Positions 39,256-46,827 of a stretch of DNA of 64,000 bases are shown here, piece by piece. Under the pieces are notes generated by a model. The model saw only the letters and a program-made list of their open reading frames with translations, searched no databases and was not told the origin of the DNA. The translations under genes and the position numbers were made by a program. The stretch's first letter is position 1. Every line of letters starts with the position of its first letter. The DNA lies in NCBI RefSeq assembly GCF_004745865.1, contig NZ_SRKZ01000001.1:806001-870000 (forward strand), in the 5' to 3' direction. This stretch comes from Hymenobacter wooponensis. Its GTDB lineage: Bacteria > Bacteroidota > Bacteroidia > Cytophagales > Hymenobacteraceae.

Positions 39256-41444
39256 GCAATCAACTCCTCGTCGGCGGCATTGCCCTGGACCTCTCTCCGG
39301 ATACGGTTATCCTGCCCAGCTTTCAGGCCAATGACCTCACCAAGCCCGACACCATCCAATCGGACTTCTCGCCCGAGTTCAGCCTACCTGGTACGCAGAA
39401 AAACCACCAACTGCTGGGCCGCGCAGCCTACGGCGGCACCCTGGCCGGTATTCCCTACCGCAAGCTCATGGCCACGCTGCTCAGTGATGGCGTGGAAATC
39501 ATGCCGCTGGCCCTGCTCATTGTGAAGGGCTACGCCGGCGGCAAGTACCAGGTGCAGCTGTTTGCCGGTAACCGCCGCTTCATTGAGCAGCTAGGCGACA
39601 AGACGCTACAGGAGCTGGACTTTTCCCGCTTCAATCACCTCTGGACGCTCGATAACGTGGCCAGCCGCTTGCCGCTGGCCTACTGGCAGGAGCACGGCTG
39701 GGGCTATGAGGTGCTGGACCGCGGCCGTCCGCTGGACCTGACGGCCCTGAACCCGTTCATCTGCCTGCCCTCGGTGTCAGCCCAACTCATTTGGGATCAG
39801 ATGCTAGCCGAAGCGGAGTTTACGGCGACGGACCTGAGCCAGGAGCCGTTGTTTTCGCGGCTCAACGTGCCTTCCCCGCAGGTGGCCGGTTACCCCGCTG
39901 ACTTTATAGCCGCCCGCCAACTGGTGGCCGGGCATCCACAGCAGCCTATTGTGCCACGCCGGCAAGCGGCTACCCGTGATCCGCTGGAATTTCAGGTGCC
40001 CTTTACGTTTCACCCCGCCGGTACCGACCCGTTTCACACGCCCACTATTCCGGGCATGCTCATCGAGCGCACGTTCTCCGAGCACGGCGAAACGTATCCG
40101 TTCACTATCTACGTGCCAGACACGGCCTGCTTGCTCACCATCGAAGCTAGGGTAAACGTGGACTTCGAGGTACGCCTCGGCAAGGTGCGCGCCCGCCTCT
40201 CACTCTACAAAAACGGGCTGCTCTGGGTGGAGGGTACCGCCCAAGAAGTGGGCACGGGCTCCAATCACCTCGTCTCGGCTAGTGTAACCGCTACGCGGGA
40301 GCCCGTTGCCGCTGGCGACGAAATCTACTGCGTGCTGCGGCTGGAAAGCGTGAGCCTCGTGAGTGCGCGCTGGGGCTTCTATACCGGTTTGTTCTCGGGC
40401 CAGCAGTACGGGCCCTTCGACATGCCCAGCCCGCTCGATCAGTGGAAGATTGAGGTAGTGAGCGAAGTGCCGCCCGGGGGCCAGATCAACCTAGCCGCTT
40501 GGCTGCCCGACATGAAGCAGCTCGACTTCTTCAAAACCATCGTGCAGCTGCTCGGCCTTACGGTGCAGACCGATGCGTACGACAGTCACTTGCACCTGGG
40601 CCTGTCGGGTACGGTGCTCGACAATGCCCCGAAAGCGCTGGACTGGACAGGCAAGCGGGATGCCCCGTTTCTGCCCGCCGGCGAAGCGCGGGACGTGGTG
40701 TTTCGCTTTGGCAGCTACGGCCGCAAAAACTGGCTGCGCTGGACGACCGATAGCGTAGACAGCTACGACGTGACCGAGGCCAGCAGCCGCGTGGGCAAGG
40801 TGATACCCAAGGGCTACGCCGATGGCTATTTGGCGGTGGCTGACGAGAACCTACCCGCTGAAGCTAGCCTGGGCACGCTGCCGTTTGCGGCTACGGGCAA
40901 CAGCCAAGCACTACCCGGTGGGCTGAAAATTCCCAACTGGAAGCGCAATGAGTCGGGTGGTACTATTACCTACGATCAGCAGGACGTGGTACCGCGCCTG
41001 ACCCTGCGCACCGGGGCCCCGCTGCAAGTGGTGCTGCGCTACCTGCTAGGCACGCGCACCGTGTCAACCGTGCTCAGCTACTTCGCCGATGCTACGGCGC
41101 AAGTAGAGCTGGACTTGCAGCGCTGCATCTTGCCTCGTTACTGGCGGGGGCTGGCGGCCATGCTGTTGGAAGCCCGCTACCACAAAGAGCGGTACCGCTT
41201 GACCCAGCAGGACATTGCCGCCCTTGACTACACGATGCCTATCTGGGACGGGGTGCTAGGCGACTACTTTGCCATCAGTCAAGTAGCTGAGTTCAGCGCA
41301 GATAGGCCTACCGAGGTGGCCTTGTGCCGGCTGCACCCGTCGCTGCTGGCCCCGCCGGTTTCGGCTACCCAGCCCGCTATCGGCTTGGAATTCTTCGAAG
41401 GTGAGTTCAACGTGACAGCTACTACGCCACCCGAATTTTATTAA
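39252..41444 (+). CDS. Large distal-tail/tail-tip protein
   Basis: A 730-residue beta-rich protein. It opens MSNQLLVGGIALDLSPDTVILPSFQANDLTKPDTIQSDFSPEFSLPGTQKNHQLLG, an N-terminus I associate with tail proteins that cap the tube in Bacteroidota prophages. A central receptor-domain-like region includes LGKVRARLSLYKNGLLWVEG. The C-terminal third has TLRTGAPLQVVLRYLLGTRTVSTVLSYF. Probably a baseplate hub or tail-tip protein. Confidence 0.6.
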   Translation: MSNQLLVGGIALDLSPDTVILPSFQANDLTKPDTIQSDFSPEFSLPGTQKNHQLLGRAAYGGTLAGIPYRKLMATLLSDGVEIMPLALLIVKGYAGGKYQVQLFAGNRRFIEQLGDKTLQELDFSRFNHLWTLDNVASRLPLAYWQEHGWGYEVLDRGRPLDLTALNPFICLPSVSAQLIWDQMLAEAEFTATDLSQEPLFSRLNVPSPQVAGYPADFIAARQLVAGHPQQPIVPRRQAATRDPLEFQVPFTFHPAGTDPFHTPTIPGMLIERTFSEHGETYPFTIYVPDTACLLTIEARVNVDFEVRLGKVRARLSLYKNGLLWVEGTAQEVGTGSNHLVSASVTATREPVAAGDEIYCVLRLESVSLVSARWGFYTGLFSGQQYGPFDMPSPLDQWKIEVVSEVPPGGQINLAAWLPDMKQLDFFKTIVQLLGLTVQTDAYDSHLHLGLSGTVLDNAPKALDWTGKRDAPFLPAGEARDVVFRFGSYGRKNWLRWTTDSVDSYDVTEASSRVGKVIPKGYADGYLAVADENLPAEASLGTLPFAATGNSQALPGGLKIPNWKRNESGGTITYDQQDVVPRLTLRTGAPLQVVLRYLLGTRTVSTVLSYFADATAQVELDLQRCILPRYWRGLAAMLLEARYHKERYRLTQQDIAALDYTMPIWDGVLGDYFAISQVAEFSADRPTEVALCRLHPSLLAPPVSATQPAIGLEFFEGEFNVTATTPPEFY

Positions 41445-41529
41445 GTTCGCCTATCGTAAATAATAATTTTAAAAGAATACGTTAAAGGATTTCACCAAAG
41501 CTCAAGCAACCTATAAAGGAAAATCAGGA

Positions 41530-41733
41530 ATGAATAAGCCAGTGCCTGGGACTCGCTACCAAGTTGGGTTATCTCCACTACCTAATCCTGAATATCTAAC
41601 AGTTGGAATCGAAGGCGGGCCAGGCACAGCCACCACCGCCTATGAAAGAATCACTTACAGCATCCAAGAAGAATTTTGGCAAGACTGGGAAAACGTGGTA
41701 GATGTGGAAGGAGCCCCAATTCGACTTCAATAA
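41530..41733 (+). CDS. Small hypothetical protein
   Basis: A 67-residue protein (GTRYQVGLSPLPNPEYLTVGIEGGPGTATTAYERITYSIQEEFWQDWENVVD). AAAGGAAAATCAGGA precedes the ATG. It is bounded by a terminator, so it ends the first rightward structural transcript. Function unknown. Confidence 0.55.
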   Translation: MNKPVPGTRYQVGLSPLPNPEYLTVGIEGGPGTATTAYERITYSIQEEFWQDWENVVDVEGAPIRLQ

Positions 41734-41736
41734 AGC

Positions 41737-41768
41737 AAAAGCCCCGACCTACACAGGCCGGGGCTTTT
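41737..41768 (+). terminator. Terminator after the first structural block
   Basis: AAAAGCCCCG...CGGGGCTTTT, followed by CGTTAAG. A 10-bp stem with AT-rich base. Confidence 0.85.
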
Positions 41769-41801
41769 CGTTAAGTTAGCAGTCAACTAAACCCTCTTTA
41801 T

Positions 41802-42029
41802 ATGGCAGAGAATAACGAAGATTTGACATTCCGCCCAGACATTGCAACGATCAATATGCTTTTGGACGTGAAAGCAATGCTCACGGTTTCATTAAACATT
41901 CAATCTGATTTATTAGCGCATAACTCAGGTAAAGACAATATGGAAGTGCGCAAAGAGACTTGGGATCGGGTTGCTACAACCCGAAAGAAAGAGGTTGAGG
42001 CCTTCGAAGAATCGTTAAGAAATAAATGA
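41802..42029 (+). CDS. Small helical hypothetical protein
   Basis: A 75-residue protein (RPDIATINMLLDVKAMLTVSLNIQSDLLAHNSGKDNMEVRKETWDRVATTRKKEVEAF), two long helices. It is framed by terminators on both sides and opposes the reverse-strand tape measure gene. Function unknown; a small tail-assembly factor is possible. Confidence 0.6.
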   Translation: MAENNEDLTFRPDIATINMLLDVKAMLTVSLNIQSDLLAHNSGKDNMEVRKETWDRVATTRKKEVEAFEESLRNK

Positions 42030-42030
42030 A

Positions 42031-42063
42031 AAAAGCCCCAACCTTGCATAGGTTGGGGCTTTT
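42031..42063. terminator. Bidirectional terminator between converging genes
   Basis: AAAAGCCCCAACC/GGTTGGGGCTTTT, 13-bp stem, symmetric A and T tails. Serves the 75-residue gene and the tape measure gene. Confidence 0.88.
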
Positions 42064-42084
42064 GCTTTAGGAATAAATCACCTT

Positions 42085-45000
42085 CTAGGTGTTCGACATG
42101 CTTTGAGTGAACTCATCTCGGGCCAATCCCTCTTTCACATCTACGATGGTGGCCTTGATGGCCCCGCTTCTCCGGATGGCGGCTACAACGCCCGCTCCAA
42201 CCTCTTCTGCTGATAACGCAGGTGCCGGCCCCTTTACCGACTCGCGCACGAAGCTGGATTGTACCACGCCACCCAGCGCCATATGCCCCGAGGGAGCCAA
42301 CGGCTTGCCGCCACCCATCACGTTGAGCACAGAAGCCAGGGGCCGCAGCAGCGGGCTACGCCACACGCCCTTGGTCAGAATAATTTCATCCCCCTCAGCT
42401 TCGCCCATGGGCCGGCCCGTCAAGCGGTGCACCAATGGTATGCCGCCCTGGCTGTGGCTGGGCCCGTTGAGTACGCCCCCCTCGGCAAACCGCTGGCTGC
42501 TGATAGCGGCAATCTGCGCGCCCGCTGTAGCCGTGAGCAGACCAATCTGCACGCCTCGTACTACCGTAGCAAACGGCTCGACGAACGGCGCCGCGGGAGC
42601 CCGTAGAATCTGCATTACGCCGCTGGCCAGATCAATCAGGGCCTGGGCAATGGCAATCTTGCGGCGCTTCTCGGCATACTCTTTCTCAATGCGCTCCTGG
42701 TTCTGGGCGTGGGCCTTCTGGATTTTCTCCCGCTGCTCGGCATTGTCGCCGGCCGCGGCCAACTGGCGGCGCATCTGCTCACTGTCCCGGTTCAGGGCCT
42801 GCGACTTGGCTGCTTCTTGAATGGTGTTGAGGCTATTGACCGAGTTAGCCGTTAGCGCCGCAATAGCCTCAAACTGCTCACCGAGGAGTTGCTTACGGCC
42901 CTCAGTGGTTTGGCGGTCTAGCTCCAGCAGTCGGGCTGCCGTTTCCTGCTCGATGCGCAAGCGCTCAGCGCTGCCTTCTTTGGTGCCGAGTATCTGTGCA
43001 TCCCGTTCGGCCAGAATGCCCGCTTTACGCGCATTTAAGAAACCCTCCGACAGTTGCACGCGCCGGGCCTCTTCCTGGCTTAGGCCGAGTAGCTGCCGAT
43101 CAGTGGCCAGCGTCAGCAGCTGAGCTCGTTCGTCCAGGGCTACCCGCTGCCGCTCGACTTCCTCAGCGGCATTGTCGGTGGCTAGCTGCTTGAGGTCAGC
43201 GGCCAGCTTGGTGCGGATAGCGTACTCTTTGGCCGCGTTGTCTTCCCGTACATCTAGGGCAGCCAGCTGCAACTCAGTATCCAACTCCAGGGCCCGGCGG
43301 CTCAGCTCGTATTTCTGCTGGGTGCCTACTTCGGCCACGCTTAGAGCCCCGGCGACGAAATCACGTTCCGCCTGCAGGCCTTCCTGGGCCCGCTTGCGCT
43401 CGGTGTCGGTTTCCAGCTTGAGTTTATCCGCCTCATACTTGGCATCAATCAAGGACTTTTGCCGAGTCGTCATGTCTTTCTGGGCTAAGTCTAGCTTATG
43501 CTGCGTGTCCAGCTTCCGGCGCAGAATGTTCAACTCCTCCTCGGAATTGGCCTGCACCTTGGCTAGCTCCAAGTCCAGAAAGCCGAGCTGTACTTTCAGT
43601 TCGTTTTGCCGCGCGGCTAGGGCCTTATCTGCTGCTTTCTGCCGCGCGTCGGCCGCTGTTTTCTCGGCTTCCTTCTCTTTATCCAGCCCTTCTTTGGTGA
43701 GCTGAAAGCGGTTGGTGATGTACTCGTTACGGCGGCCAGCGGCATCCTCTTCGAGGTCGGCTAGTTCCGCCCGGGCCTCGGCTTCTTTATCGAGCAGTTC
43801 GGCACCCGCCTTGGCAGCGCCACCACGCAGAGCAATCTGCTCTTTGTAGATGGCTAGCTGCTCTTTGGCCTGCTTTACCAGAATGCCTTCGCGGGCCTGC
43901 TCCACCTTAAACGCATCCTCATTGGCTTTTTGGCGCACTTGCAGCGAGTTAAACTCATTATCCCGAATGTTCTTCAGGTTCTCCTCATCCCGCAGCAGGC
44001 GCTTATTGGTATCGGCATTCACGCGCCGCTGCTGGTCTAGCTGCTGCTGCCGCTTGGTCAGGTCGCCAGTAAGCGTAATCTCCCGGCTTATTTCGTCACC
44101 GATGCCCGTCAGGGCACCTTTTGCCGTTTGAGCCGCCGCCGTGAAGTCACCACTGAGCACCTGCACTACGGCCTTGCCCACGGCACCAAGCCGGTCCGTC
44201 ACGACATTCACCGCTGCCCCAAGCTGGTTCATGACCTTCTCCACTAGGCGGGTGCCCTCAGCCGTTTTGGTCAGGAATACCACCACGCTGCCCAGCACGA
44301 CCACCAGTGCCCCGAGACCGGTGGCAATGAGCGCTAGGCGCAGGGCACCCAGGGCCCCGGTTTCCGCCACTGTAGCGGCTTTGGCTAGGTTGGCAGCCTG
44401 GGTGTACTTGGCTTTGGCCTCACTGACTTTGTTGAGGCTGACACCGAATACTTCCACGTCACCCACTACCTGCTTTACGGCCGTGCCCAGCTTTACGGGC
44501 TCTTTGGCGGTGTCGGCAATCTGGGTCTTCAACTTCTGGATCTGAAAGCCCAGCTTACTATACTCCTCACTGCTCTCGGATACCTGGCTCTGCTCTTGCT
44601 CCAGCTTCACGAGTTCGGCGGTGGCCTGCTCAATAGCTGCCGAGTACTCCGCTACTTTCTTTTGTGCTTCCTCATAGCTCAACCCCGCCTTCGCGCCGGC
44701 GGCTTGCACAGCGACCCCGTAGGCCGTGGCCTTGCGCTCCAGTTCGGTATAGGCCTCACTGTCTTCGGCTAGGCCTTGCTGCTGAGCCCTGATCTTCACC
44801 AGTTCGGCCGTAAGCTCCTCGAAGCTACCAGTAGGCACCTTTACTTCGGGCAGGGGCTCTGCAATCTCCTTCTTAAGCTTCTGGATCTGGAAGCCGATGC
44901 GGGCGTACTGCTCACTGCCTTCGCCTACCTTCTGCTGCTCCTGTTCCAGCTGCACCAGGTTCTGAATGACGGGCGCAATGCTGTCGCCGTAGCTAGTCAG

Positions 45001-45633
45001 CTTGGCCTGCGTCTGCTCATAGGTCAGGCCCGCTTCCGCACCTGCTTTGTTGATGGCCTGCTGAAAGCCGACGATCTTCATGCGCTGCTGCTCATAGGCG
45101 GGGCTGTCCTGCGTCAGGTTCTTTTGCTGCAGCTCCAGGCGCTTCATCTCCGCAATCAGCGGCTCAATGGCCCCGCCGTAGTTGCCCACATTCCGGACAA
45201 ACAGGCCCATGCCGGCATCAGTCGTTTTGAGCGTGCCGCGTAGCTCATCAATGACCTTGGCCAGTGCCTGCGTTTCCTCGGTGCTGTTGTTCGCCGAGCC
45301 CGCTAGCTGCTGGTACTGGCGCTGAGCTAAGCTGAGCTGGGCTTGCTGCGCTTGGTAGGAGTCGGCTACGCCCTTCGTGGCGGTGCTGTACAACTCCAGA
45401 TTCTTACTTAGTGCCGTTTGTTCCTGGCGCTGCTTCTTGAGCTGGTCATTGAGCGCTACGGTTTGCCGCGCAAAGGCCGCATCATCAACGCTGCCCACTT
45501 TGCGGGCGGCATTCAGCTCCCGCTGGGCAGCCCTGGTTTTCTCGATATCTAAGACCAGCTGCTTGAGCCGGTCATTCGTCTTCCCCTCATCAAGTTGCAC
45601 ACGCAACAAAACTACCTCAGATGCATCAGCCAT
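42085..45633 (-). CDS. Tape measure protein
   Basis: A 1182-residue protein, the longest in the prophage, mostly coiled coil. The N-terminus MADASEVVLLRVQLDEGKTND is followed by long heptad helices. A repeated block occurs around residues 150-400 (LEQEQQKVGEGSEQYARIGFQIQKL and a close copy LEQEQSQVSESSEEYSKLGFQIQKL). Hydrophobic helices (LRLALIATGLGALVVVLGSVVVFL and a segment near residue 1020) probably enter the host membrane. The C-terminus has GGVLNGPSHSQGGIPLVH, typical of tape measure proteins. It is on the opposite strand to other structural genes. Its first 14 codons are a recoded version of a vestige at 46500-46547. Confidence 0.9.
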   Translation of the reverse strand: MADASEVVLLRVQLDEGKTNDRLKQLVLDIEKTRAAQRELNAARKVGSVDDAAFARQTVALNDQLKKQRQEQTALSKNLELYSTATKGVADSYQAQQAQLSLAQRQYQQLAGSANNSTEETQALAKVIDELRGTLKTTDAGMGLFVRNVGNYGGAIEPLIAEMKRLELQQKNLTQDSPAYEQQRMKIVGFQQAINKAGAEAGLTYEQTQAKLTSYGDSIAPVIQNLVQLEQEQQKVGEGSEQYARIGFQIQKLKKEIAEPLPEVKVPTGSFEELTAELVKIRAQQQGLAEDSEAYTELERKATAYGVAVQAAGAKAGLSYEEAQKKVAEYSAAIEQATAELVKLEQEQSQVSESSEEYSKLGFQIQKLKTQIADTAKEPVKLGTAVKQVVGDVEVFGVSLNKVSEAKAKYTQAANLAKAATVAETGALGALRLALIATGLGALVVVLGSVVVFLTKTAEGTRLVEKVMNQLGAAVNVVTDRLGAVGKAVVQVLSGDFTAAAQTAKGALTGIGDEISREITLTGDLTKRQQQLDQQRRVNADTNKRLLRDEENLKNIRDNEFNSLQVRQKANEDAFKVEQAREGILVKQAKEQLAIYKEQIALRGGAAKAGAELLDKEAEARAELADLEEDAAGRRNEYITNRFQLTKEGLDKEKEAEKTAADARQKAADKALAARQNELKVQLGFLDLELAKVQANSEEELNILRRKLDTQHKLDLAQKDMTTRQKSLIDAKYEADKLKLETDTERKRAQEGLQAERDFVAGALSVAEVGTQQKYELSRRALELDTELQLAALDVREDNAAKEYAIRTKLAADLKQLATDNAAEEVERQRVALDERAQLLTLATDRQLLGLSQEEARRVQLSEGFLNARKAGILAERDAQILGTKEGSAERLRIEQETAARLLELDRQTTEGRKQLLGEQFEAIAALTANSVNSLNTIQEAAKSQALNRDSEQMRRQLAAAGDNAEQREKIQKAHAQNQERIEKEYAEKRRKIAIAQALIDLASGVMQILRAPAAPFVEPFATVVRGVQIGLLTATAGAQIAAISSQRFAEGGVLNGPSHSQGGIPLVHRLTGRPMGEAEGDEIILTKGVWRSPLLRPLASVLNVMGGGKPLAPSGHMALGGVVQSSFVRESVKGPAPALSAEEVGAGVVAAIRRSGAIKATIVDVKEGLARDEFTQSMSNT

Positions 45634-46456
45634 CGGGTTTTAATTTTTGTATTTCTAAATTGAGAAAAGACGCAATTGGCAAGTAGTCAGAATAGCATTC
45701 GCCACTACCATTGAAGACTTGTTTAGGCTTGTATTTTATATTTTTAAATTCTCTTTTTATATGGTGTTCTAAATTCCATATATACTCTGCATCTCGCGAC
45801 TCAATAATTAATAATTCGATTAATGTATAATTAGCATCTAACCTTCCGCTAAAGCGCTTAGATATATCCTGTGATGTTATACCAACTTTATAAAAAACCT
45901 CGCCTTCTCTTTCCAGCTGTATCAAGTACAACTTAGCTATTCTATTAGCGGAAAGAGCAAGCCACCGCGTTTTAGTCCATCCAGAAAGATTCCTAGGCTG
46001 GCTTCTTGCGCAACGCATACAGCCACTTCCTGTTAAATGCGCATGCGCCCTTTGCTCGAATGCGCCATGCAAAGCGCAGGTAATAGTAATCTTCTCTTTC
46101 ATGCCAAATGTTTGTGGCAACAAAGCGTAAGAGTATTTATTACCGTGTACCTCTTTGAATTTCAAAACGAATTCATCGGGGCTTAGCTGTCCTGCGCATT
46201 TGGGGCAACCTGTACCATTTACATGGTTATGATATTTAGGATTAAATACTCCATGATCAGGGCACAGCACTGGTATATTATCGGTTGCCCTGAATACACT
46301 AGGCAGTAGGCTATAGTCATATTTGCCATTATGCACAGAAACAAGCCGTGCTATTTTTTCTGCTGTCGGAATTAATGGAGGGGCTCCCTTCTGCATGCCA
46401 GGCCTGGGGCCTCGTTTTACAGGTACAGTACTTGCTGCTTCATTTGGCTTTTTCAT
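45626..46456 (-). CDS. GIY-YIG homing-type endonuclease with zinc-finger repeats
   Basis: A 276-residue protein (from the ATG at 46456; a GTG at 46489 is also possible). Two DUF723-like zinc repeats come first: HNGKYDYSLLPSVF...CPDHGVFNP...HVNGTGCPKCA, and HGNKYSYALLPQTF...CALHGAFEQ...HLTGSGCMRCA. A GIY-YIG nuclease follows (KLYLIQLEREGEVFYKVGITSQDISKRFSG). The gene is AT-rich compared with its neighbours. Its stop lies inside the tape measure start (ATGGCTGA), so the tape measure is translated by coupling. It sits exactly in the 5' end of the tape measure gene. Confidence 0.88.
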   Translation of the reverse strand: MKKPNEAASTVPVKRGPRPGMQKGAPPLIPTAEKIARLVSVHNGKYDYSLLPSVFRATDNIPVLCPDHGVFNPKYHNHVNGTGCPKCAGQLSPDEFVLKFKEVHGNKYSYALLPQTFGMKEKITITCALHGAFEQRAHAHLTGSGCMRCARSQPRNLSGWTKTRWLALSANRIAKLYLIQLEREGEVFYKVGITSQDISKRFSGRLDANYTLIELLIIESRDAEYIWNLEHHIKREFKNIKYKPKQVFNGSGECYSDYLPIASFLNLEIQKLKPDG

Positions 46457-46477
46457 GCTATCAATATAGCAAATAAA

Positions 46478-46526
46478 AACTGTACTCACAGTAGTACGGT
46501 TATTCCAACTGTACTCGCAGGAGTAC
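46478..46526 (-). repeat. 20-bp direct repeat at the upstream edge of the GIY-YIG element
   Basis: AACTGTACTCACAGTAGTAC (46478-46497) and AACTGTACTCGCAGGAGTAC (46507-46526) differ at two positions and are 29 bp apart. Each has palindromic GTACT/AGTAC halves. One copy is part of the tape measure vestige, the other lies at the endonuclease GTG/leader. Confidence 0.75.
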
Positions 46527-46547
46527 TACTTCGGAAGCATCAGCCAT
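46500..46547 (-). pseudogene. Vestigial 5' end of the tape measure gene
   Basis: A 15-codon frame, MADASEVVLLRVQLE then TAA. Its first 14 residues are identical to the functional tape measure protein starting at 45633. Ten of those 14 codons differ, all synonymously; codons 8-14 all differ. Its ATG overlaps the stop of the upstream small gene (TAATG), which marks it as the original start site. Confidence 0.9.
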
Positions 46548-46711
46548 TAGGATTGTGTTTTAGCAGGAGCCGGGTAATGGGGTACGCGCACGAGGCGACC
46601 CTGGGCAATGTCGTTGAGGAACGGCGTGAGGAAGGAGTTGAGCGGAATGCCTTCCGCAGCAGCTAGTTCCTTGAGGCGTTTGACCGTGTTTTTCGGCGGA
46701 TTGACTTCCAT
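46547..46711 (-). CDS. 54-residue ribbon-helix-helix-like protein
   Basis: A short gene at the head of the reverse-strand unit. The product MEVNPPKNTVKRLKELAAAE continues GIPLNSFLTPFLNDIAQGRLVRVPHYPAPAKTQS and has an RHH/Arc-like beta-helix-helix pattern. It ends TAATG into the tape measure vestige, so it was coupled to the tape measure before the endonuclease element arrived. It might regulate the divergent late promoter region or act as a tail chaperone. Confidence 0.6.
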   Translation of the reverse strand: MEVNPPKNTVKRLKELAAAEGIPLNSFLTPFLNDIAQGRLVRVPHYPAPAKTQS

Positions 46712-46765
46712 AGAAAAATAATCCCGGCACCCTGCCGGTGGTATGCCGGTGAAGTTCCGGCCTTA

Positions 46766-46798
46766 TTTGCACTGCCCCAAGAAGTGGAGATTTCTTTG
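46766..46798 (+). promoter_or_regulatory. Candidate promoter of the second structural block
   Basis: TTTG (46766-46769), 21-nt spacer, TTTCTTTG (46791-46798), one mismatch from the Bacteroidota -7 element, 30 nt before the protease start. It lies in the divergent region between the tape measure unit and the head genes. Confidence 0.35.
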
Positions 46799-46827
46799 TT
46801 GCAACGCCCCCAATAGGCGCCCGCAAC

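Noticed and set aside
42107..45243. Several plus-strand ORFs of 90-237 codons opposite the tape measure gene
   Set aside because: They are Ser/Arg/Ala-rich mirror frames of coiled-coil codons, with no motifs and no consistent spacing.
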